Part shown: piece by piece, positions 1-12,723 of the stretch
How the letters are laid out: every line of letters begins with the position of its first letter
How positions within the stretch are numbered: position 1 is the first letter of the stretch
From: Lepidonotus clava
Lineage: Eukaryota; Annelida; Polychaeta; Phyllodocida; Polynoidae
DNA: 64,000 nt
Direction of reading: 5' to 3'
Assembly: GCA_936440205.1 (NCBI GenBank)
Contig: OW387143.1
Span: 31,756,949 to 31,820,948, forward strand
Translations under genes and position numbers: made by a program
Notes under the pieces: generated by a model
The model's database searches: none
What the model was told of the DNA's origin: nothing
What the model saw: the letters and a program-made list of their open reading frames with translations, nothing else

Positions 1-966
1 AGTGTTTTCTTGTTACGTATGAGTGGCGGTGGGAGGCGATGATTGTCACGAGGCAGTTTAACTCAAACTTAAATACGTCGAGTTTTACACAACACCTAGT
101 GGGGAACCACGACGCTCTCACTCCCTCCCCGCCCCCAACAACTTGACACTGGGGGTCGTGAGCTTTGGTTCATGAACTCAAACCGTTGAGAACCATTGGT
201 TCAAGGCGTGAAACATGTGGTGCCTTATTCAAGGCTAACCTAAATGTGGTGGTTTATTTAAGGTTTACATAAATTATCACATGGTTCACGCCTCGAGCAA
301 GAGTGACGTATAGTGCCCAAGTTTCCTTTCGACTGCTCAAATTTTATACTGTCAATTTGCGTTTATCTATTTTTCAATAAATATTTTTCCACGATTTTTA
401 AAAATAATCACACGAATTTCTAAGTTCTCGGCAATTTTCCTATATTAGATAAATGTTTGTAAACATCCTTTCGTTAAAAAAATATCAGCTCAAAATCGAA
501 CCCTCTCATAATATTCAAACAGGCTGTATACAAATTTGTCAATAAAAGGATACAATAATATTATATGTTAGTAGTATTCAACACGTGGAGGCAAGTCCTT
601 AGCAGGTGGTCTAGTTATTCACCTGGAGTTGAATCCTATAATAACATACAACTGGAGGCGTTTTGGCTCCTCCACAGCTCCCCATTTCTTTGTGACTGAG
701 AATATATTGAGGGGTCTAGCGAAAACTACGTCTATAGTAGAGCCACGTCCAGGTAGGTACAAAGGTACACAATAGTCCCTCTGGGTACGACCTGAGGCTT
801 GAGGCTGGACTGGGGACCTCTCAATTGGATCTGTATGTCAAAGGACTGCAGGAGGATATTCTCCCCACTTCCCACCTCCTTCAGTGGTTATATATATACG
901 GGACGAGATCAAGATGTCTTTTAATCATAGGAACTGATTTTAAAGGGAATCCTGATGAAGGGATTT
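1..966. other. Intergenic, no gene seen
   Basis: AT-rich sequence with short poly-A/T tracts. I see no coding frame, splice pattern or RNA gene that I can support. Confidence 0.6.
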
Positions 967-1175
967 TACGAGGGAAATAAACTACAGGAATAGAGTTCTG
1001 ACATTGAAATCATACTGAATTGACTAGCAAACACTAAATGCTCCCGACTGATGAAAAAAAGGACAGATACATTTCCTACTTTTTTCTTAAGAAGCAACTA
1101 CGAGGGAAATAAACTACAGGAATAGAGTTCTGACATTGAAATCATACTGAATTGACTAGCAAATACTAAATGCTC
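967..1175. repeat. 77-bp direct duplication
   Basis: Positions 967-1043 and 1099-1175 are the same 77-bp sequence with one difference, offset by 132 bp. The 55 bp between them is unrelated. The near-identity implies a recent local duplication. No coding content is visible. Confidence 0.9.
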
Positions 1176-3500
1176 TCAAACAAAAACTAAAGCGGTGTAG
1201 GAAAAATCAGTGGTGTAATCCAAAATCAACGGAGGGAATGAAATCCTTAAAAAGTAGGGAAAATTACATCTCTAATTGTGTATTTGTCAATGAAAGTGGA
1301 TGGTGTTTTTTAGGATTGTCATGTTCCCAAGTCGAACTTAAACTTGGAATACTGAGAAATACATGTGTCAATATTACTGAAACATCATATTCAGTTCAAA
1401 GTTGGAAATAAGGAGGGCCATGGAAGACCACGATGACATCAATCTTTTCTGGTGGGAAAGTACATAATATTTGTATGATGGTTGATATATATATATTAGT
1501 TTACTTATTTCTTCCGCTACTTTATCACTCCCATTGTGGTCGTATACAAGTCGTAGGACTCTATTACACGCCTATAACTATAAGGGGCTCTTGTGTATCA
1601 TATTTTAAAATCAGTTCCTGCTCCTAGAAACACCTGCAAGAAGAATATCACTGCCAAACAAGCAATCACTCTGTCAACATATGAGATAAGTCAAAATTCC
1701 AAGCAATGTAAGTATGTGACTGCATGGATAATTAATGGAAGTCACAAGCCGTACCTGCATGGTGCACCTGAGTGCACCTCACCCCCCCCCCCCCCCCCCC
1801 CCCACCCGACCCCAAGCTCAGACCCAGACGGTGTTACCTCTCTATGTGTGTTTAGCCGGGCCTCTCCCACTCACTCCATATTGCCTGATCAACGGGGATC
1901 AGGGCACGGAACCCTTAAGCCGAATTTCACTGGCCGATTTTGCACCCGATTTAAAAAATCGACACTGGAAATAAATGTTAAATAACAATAGATATGGTTA
2001 TATAAATATCCCTAGGAAATGTTAACAATTCTATTTCGAATCGCATATAGGATAGACGGCTTCGTGCCATATTCTTAGATAAATAAAACAAATACAAAAT
2101 TGGCAGCAGCAAAATCAGCATGTGAAATACAGGCTTTACATATGCTAAACTGCGGGATCAAGGCTTCGTTGCACTTTCTTACTATGATCGCGGGGAAACA
2201 CCATTATCAGAGTTCTTGGCAGCTGAAATCCCAACTTGCTGCAAAATGTTGGTGATTTGGTGGACAATCATTGGTCGACTACCATGTAATATATCAATTT
2301 ACTTTAAGTACGTTTTCATGTATGCGTGTTTATGTCCTGTAAATGTATGAGCAACAGGAAACTGTACACTTTTCTTGATTTGACATTTTACCAACATTTT
2401 GGCATTCTGACATTTTCTATGGCATCTAAAGGCAAATCGGAATTCCAATGAAAATGTCAAAACTTTTTGCCCAGGCTCATAACAGACATCAGGAAATCAC
2501 GGCCCAGTACAACTAGGGCCACATGGCAAATTCTCGGGCCACATGGCAAATGCTTGGGCCACGCTCCTGGCCATGTACTGGATCCACGTCCAAGTCTTCC
2601 TCCATTAAGGGATTCCGACTGGAGGCTGTATGGCCACCTCCCAGGAGATCGATCAACCGTGAAGATCCAGGGTATACCGTGCCTGGGCTTGGACTGTTTT
2701 ACCTGAAGCACAGCTAATACTGGGCCTTGATCTCTGTGATACCTGGCACCTTTCGACCTTTACTGACATAGATATATACTGTGTTTTGATAACTCGTGGA
2801 AATCAGTTTGAGTTGTGCTCAATTGTGTTGGAAGGTTTGAGACAGTAAACACATCCAAAATCCTGATTCTTGGATCTTGATTGATTTTTGATCACTACAT
2901 TTTTTCATCGCCTCCCAATACGTTCTTATTGCTAGAAAGAAATGGCTTGAAAATTTGTGTAACGATAATGCTGGTTCGGCCTGAATCAGGGATACACTGA
3001 GAGATGTTCTACGAGCACAACCAAACACAAGAGTCGGGTTCACTGGGGGTCCACTCGGCAAAGTATTTAGATCAGGAAGTACCAACATTCAGGCATACCA
3101 TCCCAGGACGCTAGTATGATACTCTGAATTGACCCTTAGGACTAAAGATGCACGAGAGGTCTGATTCCAATATACATGACGTACAATGTTCTGACAAAAT
3201 ACCTATGCTTGTCAAGGGTTACTTAACCTTGCCTCACTGCTCTAAATCATACTTATAAGCAGCCAAGAAAGTGATCACATCTGTTCAGAGAAGGTGTGTT
3301 CAGTCCAACCTAGAAGAGATTTGTTTCCAGTCAACCGCCCGACTTGGTGTGGTACTGCCACCTGAAAAGTTTCCTTCTCAATATTTTTTCTAAAATTTTC
3401 TTTTCCTCAAAAATGTAAGTACTTTTCCTACTAAAATGAAAAAAGAAATATGAAGAAAAATCCCGACTGGTCCTTTTAAAAGCCAGTCGGTCCATCGAAA
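1176..3500. other. Intergenic with poly-C run
   Basis: No gene is seen. It holds a 22-base C run at 1782-1803 and a short duplicated GGCCACATGGCAAAT motif at about 2516-2552. Open frames here owe their length to the C run or to chance, and neither strand shows a recognisable domain. Confidence 0.55.
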
Positions 3501-3506
3501 AAACAC

Positions 3507-3640
3507 TATTTTTTAGGTTGGCCTCAGCGCCTACGCGGATAGAAGGTCTCTGGTTTGGGTCAACCATGTGCCGACAGTCAGACACCAGTCACCCCTGAGG
3601 GGCATCACGATCGTGTAGGCAATGAGGCAACGTAAACAAA
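3507..3640 (+). repeat. SINE-like tRNA-derived relic
   Basis: A stretch resembling a pol III A box (GGCCTCAGCGCCTACGCGG, about 3514-3532) is followed at tRNA-like spacing by a B-box-like GGGTCAACC (about 3557-3565), then an unrelated body. This is the layout of a tRNA-headed SINE. It does not match an intact tRNA. Family not identified. Confidence 0.3.
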
Positions 3641-6600
3641 ACTTTTTTTGGTGTTAACTTTCCACTAAGTGAAAGCGAGGAAGTGTTGTGGTTGTTAACT
3701 GGAAGAGCACTTTTATGTATGTTTGTACTCTGAACAAAATATAAAAGATGATCTATTACTAACATTGGATTGTTTACTTATAATATTTACTTCAGTTGAA
3801 TAGGCTTAATTGAAGAATGAAAGACTGTGTCATTTTCGTGCTGAAGCTACTGATATCAATGTACCTGAAAGAGATTTGACAGCAAGCCAAAAGAGACCTT
3901 GTTCCCTTACAATTCCTATGGTTTACTCAAGATAAATCAATTAAACTGTCGGCATAACTGACCCCCTGACAAGTTATGTTTCCGAGAATGCAGTCCACAG
4001 TCCATTCCAATGTGTAACACCTAAGGTGGGTTCCAAGCCACCGAAAGATGATCAAAGCGTAATATGGGGATACCCTCTGGGACAGTTAGGGATGCCAAGG
4101 GAGAGTCCCTGGGTCAGATGATGGCCAATTAACTGCATCATAGTACATATACAAAACTAAAAACCTTAATAACTCAAAGAATTATGAAGATTAGTGTTCC
4201 CAACTTTGGGAACACATTCCAACATTAGCAGTCATTCAGTCCACAAAGTTTCATCGAGATATTTTCATTTTAAGTTTTTACTAATTTTTTTCCCCTGTGG
4301 CCCCTATTCATGAGAATCAACCATACGCACATTTTCAAAAATTGCAGATCCCCCTCCCCCCCTCCACGCCCTCTTGGGTTAAAGTAAACACTGAATTTGT
4401 AAATGAACGTACGCAATATTTCAAACCCCTGACCCCCTTGGTGCATCCGTACTTGATGGAAGGCCCCTAGCAGGGCGCTACACTATTGAAAAAGGTCTAT
4501 TATACGCCCGGAGGTAGACCCATCTTACCTGGGCTGGTCGTGGACGGTCATTGTGACAGGCTGACCGTTAAGGTACTGGAGGGGGTGGTCAGTAGGTGAT
4601 CAGGTACTCCTGTCGATTATTATAACACGCCTCTGTATATCAGGACCTATCCAACCTGTCTCACTGCTGCCATAGAGCTCACTGCTGAGACATGGTCTAC
4701 CTATGACTGGGTCGTGATTAAAGGGGAAGGGGGGAATGGAGGGGGAGAGGGGGGGTTATCCGGTTGTCATGCTCTGCTGAGCAGACCGCCCCCTATTCGG
4801 ATAAGTCTATTTCCCTGAACCTATTCTTTGCTAAAGGACATAGGTAAGACATGACGAATTGTTTCTTGAATAGAAGATTGTCTGATATTGTTGATGTTCG
4901 GGTATGTAAGTAAATGATAAGTTTTATTTATGGGCCCCCGAGTTTAAGTGATCAACTGTATTAAATGAAAAAATATTTTTTTATTCTCCGGTGTCAATAA
5001 TCTAATACGTTATCGGAAGAATTAACAAATGTAAGTTACTGCTTTCGGAGTCATTTTAACCACGCGATCTTTACCCAAAAAAATGTTGGTATAGTTCCTC
5101 TATAGGGACAAGTAAAGAACACAACTACTTCATTCTGCGATCCAGACAAACAGATCCCCTCGCTCCTTCCTGCCTCTTGTCAGTTGTGATCGAAATACGA
5201 CCAATCTGGTCTCCTGGCTGGCTTACCGAGTCACCCTAAATCCAGCCCCATTTATTCTGTTCCCACGCGGCCAGCTTTTACTTGGCCTTCCCGTGTTGGG
5301 TCAGACAGAGTCTTCTGAGCACAGAAAAACTGAGTGGAGGTGAAATATTGTCGACCATTTGGCCATTTCTAAGGTTTTGAGAAGCATTTCTGAAATTATG
5401 TGTTCGGAAATGTTTCCCTAACATGTCCGAAATAGTAGGCTAACATTTCCTAAATGTTAGCCTGAAATGTCGGACATATAATATAACGAAAAATGGAAAA
5501 AATGGTGACCTTTATGCACAACGTGTTCCACATCAGAAAGTACATAAACATGGACACACTATCCGATATTTCTAAAAAAAAATATATATATATACAACTG
5601 TTAAAAACGTAGTGGACAAAATATCCTATTTTTTTCATATAATATATTATATGTATATAAAAGTTTAAAACGTGGGCTAGACTTGGACCACCAACCTCAG
5701 AAGAAAACCGATCTGCATGAGGTCTCTCAGAGATCGTTCTGTGGTACACTCTGTACTTTTTTGTCCTATAAGATGTGGCTGAGTCTGCCATGCGGTGCAC
5801 ATATTGACAGAGCCGTGAGTCGATGGGTAAACAGGCAGTGTCAACGGTAACCCTGTACCCAACGTGCATAATGACCCCGTCAGAGGCTGATTAGAAGAGC
5901 ACGCTTTATCTTTGGCCTCACCCAGTGTCAGATTCTGGGTGGATCTTCTCAGGTTGTCAAGAACGCCAGGAGATTTTTTTCTACGTTAAGGTTGGGTTGT
6001 TGGTCACAGCAATAGTCATATAATATATTCAAGTATATGAAAGAAATCTTTTGAAATGCCAGATATTTTGGCAATATTCATGAGCATGAGCTCTGTTTCA
6101 TTTCTACAAAGTTCAAATGGCCAACGTTCAATTTCCCATATTCTTTTTTAAATGTCTTGTCAGATATCATTCAAGACATGTCCTATGATTTTTCGATTGA
6201 GGTAATACTGTTTTTCTTGACTTAAAAAATAATATCTATACTTATATCTGAGCCTAAATGGACTGCACAATCCTACCTGAATGTATTCCAGGTCTCAGTT
6301 CTGAATCTCTTCATTACTAAGCCCAAGCCACAGTAATAAAAACTCCCAAACTATGTCCGACTTCAGAACGCCTGCCAACATTTTTTTTAAACTCAGCCAA
6401 GGTAATTGATGTTTTGTTTATATACTTATTTTCATGTCTTTTTTTGTGTGTGACTTGGGTGGACAGAGCTCCCATTGTCTGTCACCTCTGGCATCGACTG
6501 GCCCACTACAACAGGTGGGAGTGAGTCATGGCGACTATAAACCTTACCTATACCGCAGGGCTGTGTCTAAGTCTGATGAACTCAGGTCACCCACACTCTA

Positions 6601-6998
6601 TACACACCTATACCACTAAGGCGGGATACACCACTTTGTTTGTTTACCATTTAACTTCCGGTTCCTGTGGGCGTACAGATACGCCACAGATAATGAGTAC
6701 CGGTAGGTTGTGTGCTAAGGCATTTCCTTGGGCATAGGGTATATCCCTAATTATGTCTAATCAATATAAGTTTTGATTTTATTATAGTTTCCCATCTTGT
6801 TCCGGTCAAAAATAACCAAGTTCCGGTATTTGCGATTGGTTGGCTTGTGACCCTTATGTCCTATACTACATGGGTAGCCAGGTTAGACACAGACCCCGCA
6901 TCTCACAGACTGGACCTACATCCCGGTAGTATTACGACCAGATGATTGACCAGTCAGCGAGCATACTAACCAAAGTCTGCAAGTCACACAGGTATTAC
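3641..6998. other. Intergenic, no gene seen
   Basis: No supported coding region. Around 4485-4504 there is a GAAAAAGGTCTAT word that matches the arm of the short hairpin repeat at 20988-21062, suggesting a fragment of the same repeat family. A short TA run lies near 5582. Confidence 0.5.
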
Positions 6999-7287
6999 CC
7001 TCAAAACTTGGAATGAAGTAGTTCATAGGTATGAATCCTTTCTGCATACATTCACTGAGCCATACGTCCACTAGATCTCCACTGCTTGCTGGCATATATT
7101 TCCTGCTGGCCTTTATAGACGATAAGAAAGTGGGCTCCTGGCCGATCGTGATCCTGGTCCACCTTGGAACTAGTGAAAATCCACGAAATCCGATATAATT
7201 GCCCTCTATGAAAAAAACATAAAGGGTATAGGCAGTCCAATCTTGACTCGAACTTGGGTAAACTCCAAAACTTGTGTTTTTACTCAC
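6999..7287 (-). CDS. Unidentified exon-like open frame
   Basis: I do not recognise this sequence. On the minus strand a frame of about 95 codons is open from 7287 down to a candidate donor (GAGG before GTAATA) at 6999. It has no ATG at its start, so if it is real it is an internal exon. Its composition looks protein-like rather than random: aromatic-rich start (DWTAYTLYVFFIEG), then TRITIGQEPTFLSS, then SGDLVDVWLSECMQ. A decayed partial copy of its 3' half lies on the same strand at about 9210-9290. It could be one exon of a gene whose other exons I could not find, or coding debris from a mobile element or processed copy. Confidence 0.3.
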
Positions 7288-7349
7288 AGGAGCTCTGGCC
7301 GTACGAGCTGATCGGGTCTAGCTGCTCGGAGCAACTCGTGGTATTTGGC

Positions 7350-7383
7350 GGTAGGTAGGTAGGTAGGTAGGTAGGTAGGTAGG
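7350..7383. repeat. (GGTA)n microsatellite
   Basis: Eight uninterrupted GGTA tetranucleotide repeats. No gene context. Confidence 0.9.
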
Positions 7384-9209
7384 GAGGGGTATATATGCTG
7401 ATAGGGGTATACCCCTGGTGGGAGCGGACCTCGACCCCCGACCTGCCGACAGGTGGCAACCCTAAAGGTACGCCGGGGATGTACCCGCCAGGTCTGATAC
7501 TACTGTAAATCCCCTAATTTAATCCGCATCCAATGTTAAGCAGTACCTTAAACTTTTGATTTTCCAATTGGCCATCTCTTCCGAATTTTGTTTCAGAAGT
7601 ACATAGCATTGAGGGTTGTGCAAAATCTTAATTAAGGCTGCACCCACAAAGTTGAGGCCTTATATGCTCTCATTTTTCTTACTAAACCTAATCATTAAAG
7701 CTGCGGCATACACTAGGGATTTTACGGTACTGGCCAGGCGAAACACGCGGCCCTCGGCACGTGCTGCTACTATCTATAGACGGGTTTAGCGTTAGAGAAG
7801 TAAAACACCACCTCTGATCTGTAGGTGAGGAGAGAGGAACTATATGTTGTGTCTGGGGAAGGGAAGGTGGGGGGTATTCTAATTTCAGTTCATCCAATTG
7901 AGAAGACCAAGGCTGTATATAATGGGACATCCATATGTCAGATATATTTAGCCCTCATTGTTTTGCAAACTACTTTTATGTGAACGAGTAAAATAAATCA
8001 ATACTTGGTTGTTTTTTTCGCTCTCATATTTTTTCATATACATGTAGTTTCTTTCCTGTAAGTTTGGGAAAATAACAATTAAAGCTGACATACATCTGCT
8101 TTCCTAATTCCCCAGGTAAATACCGCTGGGAGGTGACCAGGAAACAAACATTCCCCGGGAAGCAGGAATTCTAAACACCATCTCGGGTGGCAGAGCTGTC
8201 TGTTTCACTGATGTGCTTCCTCGTGGCCGCATCCCCCCCCCCCCCCCCCCAGACACACATACCCACTCACATGCCTCCTTACCTTCGCCTTAGGTACCAC
8301 TGTCCTCCACCTACCTCCCCCCTCCTACACCCCTCCCCTACCAATCTCTGTATAGTGTTCGTTACACCAGGTATAGATTTCTGTATATACATGTACATCA
8401 CCAACCTTCGTTCTAGAATTATTATCTTATTTTGATAAAATGTTTGTATTCTTATCTCTTAATGATGTCTTTCATTTTAATTATAATTCCCTACCATTAC
8501 TACTATATTACCATTTGTTTTTATGTTCATGTAATACATCTGAAAACCAGTGGGAACATTGAAGATTATTACGATCTTTTTAATCTTTATTTTTTACTTG
8601 TTATCTCTTATATCACCGCTGATGCAACGTACACACTACTTTTATTGAAGTGGTCATCAGTCGCAATCGTAAGCTTAGACTGAATTTATGTACATCTGAT
8701 TCCATCATAACATCATATATTATAACCCGAGGAATTATAGAGTTCAGGTAGATTAGTTCTAATCTCCTCTGCCCCTGATATGGATACCTCACTGCCCGCA
8801 CACCACGGTATCTCTTCACACCTACTCCATTCAGCTCTTATCAGGAGGCGGGCTGGGTACAAAGCATTGTTACGTGCCTCTATAATCATTTAGATTAGGG
8901 ACGATCCACTAAGGAACCCAGCTCTCTTGGCATCATCCCATTAATCAGGTTACTATTCGATAAACTACTATTTACACATCACAGTTTGGGATATGACACT
9001 TTATGGTTTGTGTATTCGCCTAGCAGAGGTGATCCATACTAACATGTGCGATGGGGGGATGGGGCCCAGAGGGTTGAAAATAATATTGATAAAAGAGAAA
9101 TACTGCCTAGAACCACCCTTGGTTCAGGCCAACTACTATTGCAATCCTCGCGATTAAAAGATGGGTCAAATACATCGCATACCAGACTTGACACGTAAAT
9201 TGAAATAGA
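7384..9209. other. Intergenic with poly-C run
   Basis: No gene seen. An 18-base C run occupies 8233-8250, and a TACATGTACAT word lies near 8391. The rest is AT-rich. Confidence 0.5.
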
Positions 9210-9290
9210 ATCAGTTCATAGGAATAACTCCTTTGGCATACATCTACTGAGTTTCCAGTCGAATCTCTACTGCTTCAATGCTGCGAGATT
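9210..9290 (-). pseudogene. Decayed partial copy of the 6999-7287 frame
   Basis: The sequence aligns with 7015-7095 at roughly 70 percent identity by eye. The same strand reads the analogue of the CMQKGFIPMN segment, but with in-frame stops on both sides of it. It is a broken duplicate of the exon-like frame about 2.2 kb away. Confidence 0.4.
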
Positions 9291-9754
9291 TGGATCTTCC
9301 CTGGGCGAATGCGAATCGATGACCTACAGATAAGGCCACCATCTAAAACGGTCTGTTTGCTGTGGGCCGCCCGAGTAGGTATATTATACTATCTAATATT
9401 TTACCTAAATGTTTCTCAAACGTTTTTTTTTCTCTAAAAAATAAATTATCAATATAAAAAATTAATGACTAAGGGCAGAAGTTCCGTCCTCCCGACTACC
9501 TACTTTTTCATTCTTTTTCCTTTGCATACCGTTGGACAGGAAACAATTCTTCGGGTGGCTTGAGCCCTAGTCGGCCGGAGCAGCTCTGGGAGCAGCTCCA
9601 GGGGGAGTTGGCTGACCTGTGGTCGGCCAGCTGGCACCCCTACCTGGGTGTTAATGGGGCGTTTCCCACCTGATAAGGGTGGGAGAGGCGATAAAGGTGG
9701 GGTGATGGGGGCGGACAGGTACTGCAACCCCCAGTCACACCTCAGACCCTGGAG

Positions 9755-9774
9755 GGGTCAGGGGTCAAAGGTCA
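9755..9774 (+). promoter_or_regulatory. Triple nuclear-receptor half-site (DR1-type)
   Basis: GGGTCA, GGGTCA and AGGTCA lie in the same direction, each separated by one base. One-base spacing of such hexamers is the known DR1 arrangement bound by RXR/HNF4/PPAR-type receptors. A second DR1 pair (AGGTCA-G-GGGTCA) is at 10283-10295. Function here is inference. Confidence 0.35.
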
Positions 9775-10282
9775 ACAGTCAGCTGAGCAGCATAGACTGC
9801 ATTCTCTGGGATGTTCGAAGATCATATGACATCCTACCTGTCTGAATCTTTTTTTATCCTTTTTTAGTCAATTATAGGTATCATGAGATTCCTCTATAAA
9901 GCCAGTATCATGGAAGCAAGAAAAAAGTAATGCATAGAGTACAACAGCCTGACTTTTGAACCATGTAATCGATTCCCTAAAGTTATCAAATCAGTGTGTT
10001 TGGCACCGTAATCTTATTGACACGCTCGTAAGGAAAACACAACCTTAGACTTAGACTTTCACGAGATTACAGACTTCGTATCAGTTCCAATGAAAATAAT
10101 GTTCACGGTTCAGTGCCAATCCTTTTCTTAGGCAAAGAGTTGGTTTGCCGGTACCGCTTAAACGATAATGATTAGCTGTTTGATTTGACTGAATGTGATT
10201 AGGCCTATTAAGTTGGCCTTTTGTTTCTGACTGGAATACCACAACTTGGCCACAAGAAAGACCACTGTGGCCTGGGTGGGAA

Positions 10283-10295
10283 AGGTCAGGGGTCA
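10283..10295 (+). promoter_or_regulatory. DR1-type nuclear-receptor half-site pair
   Basis: AGGTCA and GGGTCA are in direct orientation with one-base spacing, about 510 bp from the triple site at 9755. A single AGGTCA follows near 10346. Possible enhancer component, not proven. Confidence 0.3.
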
Positions 10296-10827
10296 GCTGG
10301 CTAAATGCTGGTCTCAGTGTAAGGCCCCCACTCCTAGTGCTATAAAGGTCACACTGACAGGTGGATCACATTGAAACGTGAATGGTGTCTAAAATATGGG
10401 ACAGTGTCTGTATGCTTAGGTCTGTATTTTGAAATATAGAAATGACAGGACAAAATCTCTAATTGCATATTACCTTATGATTGTGGTTTGATGCCTCGCC
10501 AATATCTTCAGAAAAGAGGTATTTGATGAGAACATTGATATACGTCTGATAGTGAGAACTAACATATATATGTAGTTATTTAGGACCTTATTCACAATAT
10601 TCAAGATATTTTCTAGCACCTGCATATCGTCCTACTGTATCAACAACAGAGGGAAAATACACCAATACAAGGAAATATACCTGGAAAATCAAATCCCCCT
10701 GACATCTGTAAAACTGAAATCATAACACATTCCTCATTACCAATCAAAATACAATTAAACCACACACTCTCTTTTATCCTCCGATACACTTGGCATCCCC
10801 TCCGAACTAAACAATCAGGTACAATCC

Positions 10828-11200
10828 GTGAAAACGCGCCTTGTAATTAACCGTCTCATCACGCCAGTGTTCACACAACTTTTCTCTGCCGACCAAACAC
10901 GCAGAGTAATCAGCATAATTAGTCAGCGGGGGGAGTGGCTGCTAACTGCCTCTCGTCATGACACGCGGGGCGTTAATGACCGGCTGACGGCGGGGATCAG
11001 GCCCGGCCGGCCCCCAGGGGCGCCCCGGGCCCCCCGGCCTACAGCGCCCGTCAACATTAGTATCAGACCCGGCCCCCAAGCCGCCGCTAATAAGTTTACT
11101 TTTGTGTTGTCATCGGGTGATTATTATGCTCCTGGCTGCTCATCAGTGCAATTATCGTCGTTTGTTGGATCTAACGTATGTGTTCATCTGATCTAGATGG
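10828..11200. promoter_or_regulatory. GC-rich island with TAATTA motifs
   Basis: A block strikingly richer in G+C than its surroundings, peaking at 10965-11080. It is flanked by TAATTA homeodomain-type words at 10844-10849 and 10916-10921 and CAATTA near 11149. There is no convincing protein. It looks like a CpG-type regulatory island or conserved non-coding element, about 3.9 kb upstream of the PIN1 start. The assignment is inference. Confidence 0.3.
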
Positions 11201-12465
11201 GATGGGATGATATGTTGTTGTTTTTATTTGTGTTTAGCTTTTGCAATGTTGCATATGGTCTATGATTCTTCTTGCTAAGTGTATCAATGTGTATCAATCA
11301 AACAAACGAGCATAGAAATGGGGTCTAGTTGCTCAAGATGACCTACTTGCTTATCTAGGAGGTATTGAAATTTCCAAATACACTCTTTGTATGACTATAA
11401 TTCTGAAGATTGAGATACATATGAGAAAGCACCTCATATTATTTTTTTTAAACTGTTATTTACTGTCATAAATCAATACAGCAGGGTACCAAATAATCAG
11501 GGACAAGCGGGTCGGAGGCCATTAAAAAAGAAGCTATGGCCCCTAGATTATCTTTGCCAACAATTCCTACTTGCAACTTCATGTTTTGTTTATATTTCCA
11601 TCCAGACCAGTAAATCTTTTCCTGTTATTTGCAACTTGAACATCCATATTATATATGAAACAAAAATTAAAATCTAGTTCTCATATGTATACATGTTTCA
11701 ATATTCAATTGAAAAAAATGGGTCGTAATATTCTGGTGAGGGCCCCTTTATTGTGCCCTTTTAGTTTTAAATTCCTAAATGTGCGCACTATGGAATTACC
11801 AACTGAACCACATTCATATGATCACGTCTGCTTAACACCTCAACGGCACATGCAAAATGTATGTTTTTATGTAGAATATATCACTCTAGTTTTGGTTAGA
11901 CCAGTCCTAAGTACGAGACCGAAGTTCACAGGGTCAGGGGACCTTGTCGATGTTGGTGTGAGTCAGTCGTGTGTGTACCGAGGGGACAGGTGTGTGCGGC
12001 CCTGGACGTGAGAATCAACACCATATAGTAAATACAACTTGATCTATGAAGTATTTGCCAGTTTAAATCGTTCGTCTGTGCTTTGTTTCTGAAAATGGGT
12101 ATCGAGGGATGTACCGAAGACATTTTCACACCTACTAAATTTTCGCGCTACTATACATATTTACGCAGCTATCAATTGAAGGTGTCTTAAAGTCTTAATG
12201 CAATTATCATATTAACATATTTAGAAATCAATTATATTTTCTTCACTCACATCGTATTTTGGCGCTTGGACGACAGCGCGTGAAACGTTTGAAAATATGT
12301 ACAGCGCTAAATTGACTACAATAAAATATTTAATTGGATTTTTTCATTAACGTCAGGTATTCTTCTATGGCTACGTTTCAAAGATCATACATACTCTTCC
12401 TTTTCTTAATATTTTTTTGTTCATAAGTAGGAACACCACTATGTTGGCAGAGGGAGTATTTTGGA

Positions 12466-12550
12466 CTGAGCGCAGTAGCTCATCTGTAAAGGTTTGCACG
12501 CCGCGGCGCCAACGGAGCGGAAAATCTGGGTCAACTAGACCCGCTTTCTG
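12466..12550 (+). repeat. SINE-like tRNA-derived relic
   Basis: TAGCTCATCTGTAAAGG resembles a pol III A box. It is followed about 50 bp later by GGGTCAACTAGACCC, a B-box-like word that also resembles the one near 3557. No intact tRNA can be folded, so a degraded SINE head is the likeliest reading. Confidence 0.3.
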
Positions 12551-12667
12551 ATCCACTTCTCATCAGAGTTCATTCTGTGCTTCATAACACACGAACCACA
12601 TTCATAACTTCATAACACACGATCTCACCTATACAACGAGTCAGTGACAGCGTGTTTTTTCAGGAAA

Positions 12668-12723
12668 TTGTTAGATAGTGAATTTTTTTGTTAGATAGTG
12701 AAATTGTTAGATAGTGAATTTTT
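12668..12723. repeat. Short tandem, three copies
   Basis: TGTTAGATAGTGAA occurs three times, separated by variable short T/A spacers. Confidence 0.8.

Noticed and set aside
1593-1985. 130-codon forward frame
   Set aside because: Its length depends on a C run translated as poly-Pro; no domain, no splice context.
10828-11196. 122-codon forward frame across the GC-rich island
   Set aside because: GC-rich DNA lowers stop frequency; translation is Pro/Arg-rich with no recognisable motif.
12466-12550. Functional tRNA gene
   Set aside because: A- and B-box-like words are present but no acceptor stem or full cloverleaf can be formed; kept only as a SINE-like relic.
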